From the NCBI GenBank assembly GCA_043775075.1, contig JAYVSS010000350.1:1-7986 (forward strand): 7,986 nt of DNA. Reading direction: 5' to 3'. The notes under the pieces were generated by a model. It did not search any database and was not told the DNA's origin. It saw nothing but the letters and a program-made list of their open reading frames with translations. Origin of the DNA: JANLQX01 sp043775075. Lineage in GTDB: Bacteria; Actinomycetota; Acidimicrobiia; Acidimicrobiales; JANYDT01. Made by a program: the position numbers and the translations under genes. Numbering within the stretch: the stretch's first letter is position 1; each line of letters starts with the position of its first letter. Shown in pieces: positions 7,046 to 7,986 of the stretch.

Positions 7046-7071
7046 CCGCAAGTTGGCCCCTCTGTTGCGTC

Positions 7072-7986
7072 TCAGGCTCTATGGGCGTGTCCATTGGTGA
7101 TGGTGGTGAAGGAAATAAGTGCGCCTACGACACACAGTGACGCACAGAGCCACATGGCCCGGGAGAAGCCCTGACCCAACGACGACGCGCTGCCGGCAAT
7201 TCCGGCCAGCGACGGGATCACGGCGATCACCAACAACGACGCGATGCGGGACACGGCATTGTTCACCGCCGAGCCAACTCCGGCGAACCGATCGTCGACG
7301 GCGGCCAAGACCGTGGCGGTAAGCGGGGCCACGGTCAAGACCAAGCCCAGGCCGAACACCAGCACGGCGGGGAGCACCACGGCCCCATACCGATGACCCG
7401 GCCTGATCATCGTCATCAGCGCAAAGCCCGAACCGATAATAAGTGGACCTACGGTCATCGGGATACGCGGCCCCATGCGCTGGGCCAGCGCACCACCTCG
7501 GGCGGCGAAGAGCGCCATCATGATCGTGATGGGCAGGCTGGCCGCGCCCGCTTCCAGAGCCGAATACCCAAGGTCGTTCTGAAGGTGCAACGTCAGAAGA
7601 AAGAACACCGCGCCGATCGCTCCCCACACCACGAATGTGGTGGCGTTTGCCCCACTGAATTGGCGGGAGCGAAACAGACTGAGCGGCACCATCGGCGACG
7701 ACGTGCGGCTTTCGAACACGGCGAACGTGACCATCGCCAGCACACCGACGATGCCAGCCACGACGGCGACCGCAGGCCAGCTCGACGATGGCCCTTCGAT
7801 AAGCGCGTAGACAATCCCGGCGAGCGCGACAGAGAGAAGAACTCCGCCGGCCACGTCAACCGGGTCAGCCGTTTCATTGCGGGTTTCCGGGATCCACCGA
7901 AGCGCCAGGGTGATTGGAACAACGGCGATCAACGGATTGATGAGGAATATCCACCGCCACGACACCGAGTCGATCAGCCATCCCCC
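7072..7986 (-). CDS. DHA2-family MFS multidrug-type transporter, N-terminal part missing
   Basis: The minus-strand frame is open from the right edge (residue 1 at 7986) to TGA at 7074-7072, giving 304 visible residues. It opens with GGWLIDSVSWRWIFLIN, the end of the motif C helix and the start of helix 6 in 14-helix DHA2 (EmrB/QacA-like) proton-coupled exporters. These typically have about 450-520 residues, so roughly 150-200 are outside the window. A GTG at 7965 is internal to this motif and is not the real start. The rest alternates hydrophobic helices with a short charged loop, ESRTSSPMVPLSLFRSRQF at about 92-110, a segment typical of DHA2 proteins. Late segments include DRFAGVGSAVNNAVSRIA. 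The substrate, probably a drug-like or other small toxic molecule, cannot be told. The gene is transcribed toward the oxidoreductase gene with only 26 bp between the stops. Confidence 0.92.
   Translation of the reverse strand, partial: GGWLIDSVSWRWIFLINPLIAVVPITLALRWIPETRNETADPVDVAGGVLLSVALAGIVYALIEGPSSSWPAVAVVAGIVGVLAMVTFAVFESRTSSPMVPLSLFRSRQFSGANATTFVVWGAIGAVFFLLTLHLQNDLGYSALEAGAASLPITIMMALFAARGGALAQRMGPRIPMTVGPLIIGSGFALMTMIRPGHRYGAVVLPAVLVFGLGLVLTVAPLTATVLAAVDDRFAGVGSAVNNAVSRIASLLVIAVIPSLAGIAGSASSLGQGFSRAMWLCASLCVVGALISFTTITNGHAHRA

Noticed and set aside
6230..7051. Long open frame (273 codons) antisense to the oxidoreductase gene
   Set aside because: It has no domain, no ribosome site was evident, and it overlaps a clear Gfo/Idh/MocA gene completely, so it is a shadow frame.
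7047..7069. CGCAA/TTGCG inverted repeat between the convergent genes as a bidirectional terminator
   Set aside because: The stem is only 5 bp with a 13-nt loop and no U-tract, too weak to call.
7072..7965. MFS gene starting at GTG 7965
   Set aside because: The frame continues to the window edge through GGWLIDS, part of the conserved DHA2 motif, so the gene is cut by the window and this GTG is internal.

Overview
The window is protein-dense, moderately high-GC bacterial DNA with six protein-coding genes: five on the plus strand and one convergent gene on the minus strand. Both ends cut through genes. The likely source is an aquatic, heterotrophic, photoheterotroph-type actinobacterium. That is inferred from a rhodopsin of the actinorhodopsin/xanthorhodopsin type, a fused DppD-DppF-type ATPase and the base composition. 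There is no rRNA or other phylogenetic marker, so the taxon is tentative.

Positions 1-4975 are a peptide/nickel-type (Dpp/Opp, PepT family) ABC importer. In order it has the C-terminal half of a family 5 solute-binding protein, a DppB-type permease, a DppC-type permease, and one polypeptide carrying both ATPase domains. The three membrane and ATPase genes are joined by two ATGA overlaps, so they are almost certainly co-transcribed and translationally coupled. A 175-bp gap separates the binding protein from the permeases. It holds a perfect 16-bp palindrome and a strong compound hairpin, a layout that would fit stronger expression of the binding protein than of the permeases. A 9-bp GC-rich hairpin directly follows the ATPase stop.

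Positions 5133-5963 encode a complete 276-residue microbial rhodopsin. It has the residues of an outward proton pump (D103, T107, E114), leucine at the spectral tuning site (L111, green type), the retinal lysine K242, and glycine G160 at the position that in xanthorhodopsin opens a side window for a carotenoid antenna. No retinal or carotenoid synthesis gene is visible here. Three decameric repeats begin at its stop codon and place TAA in all three forward frames.

Positions 6047-7045 encode a Gfo/Idh/MocA-family NAD(P)-dependent oxidoreductase. It converges, with a 26-bp gap, on a DHA2-family MFS drug transporter on the minus strand that runs off the right edge.

A plausible joint picture is light-driven proton export contributing to membrane energy in a cell that scavenges organic solutes. 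The rhodopsin appears to be its own transcription unit, and no direct functional link to its neighbours is shown by the sequence. The most notable item is the rhodopsin with its apparent antenna window. I see no clearly new multi-gene system.
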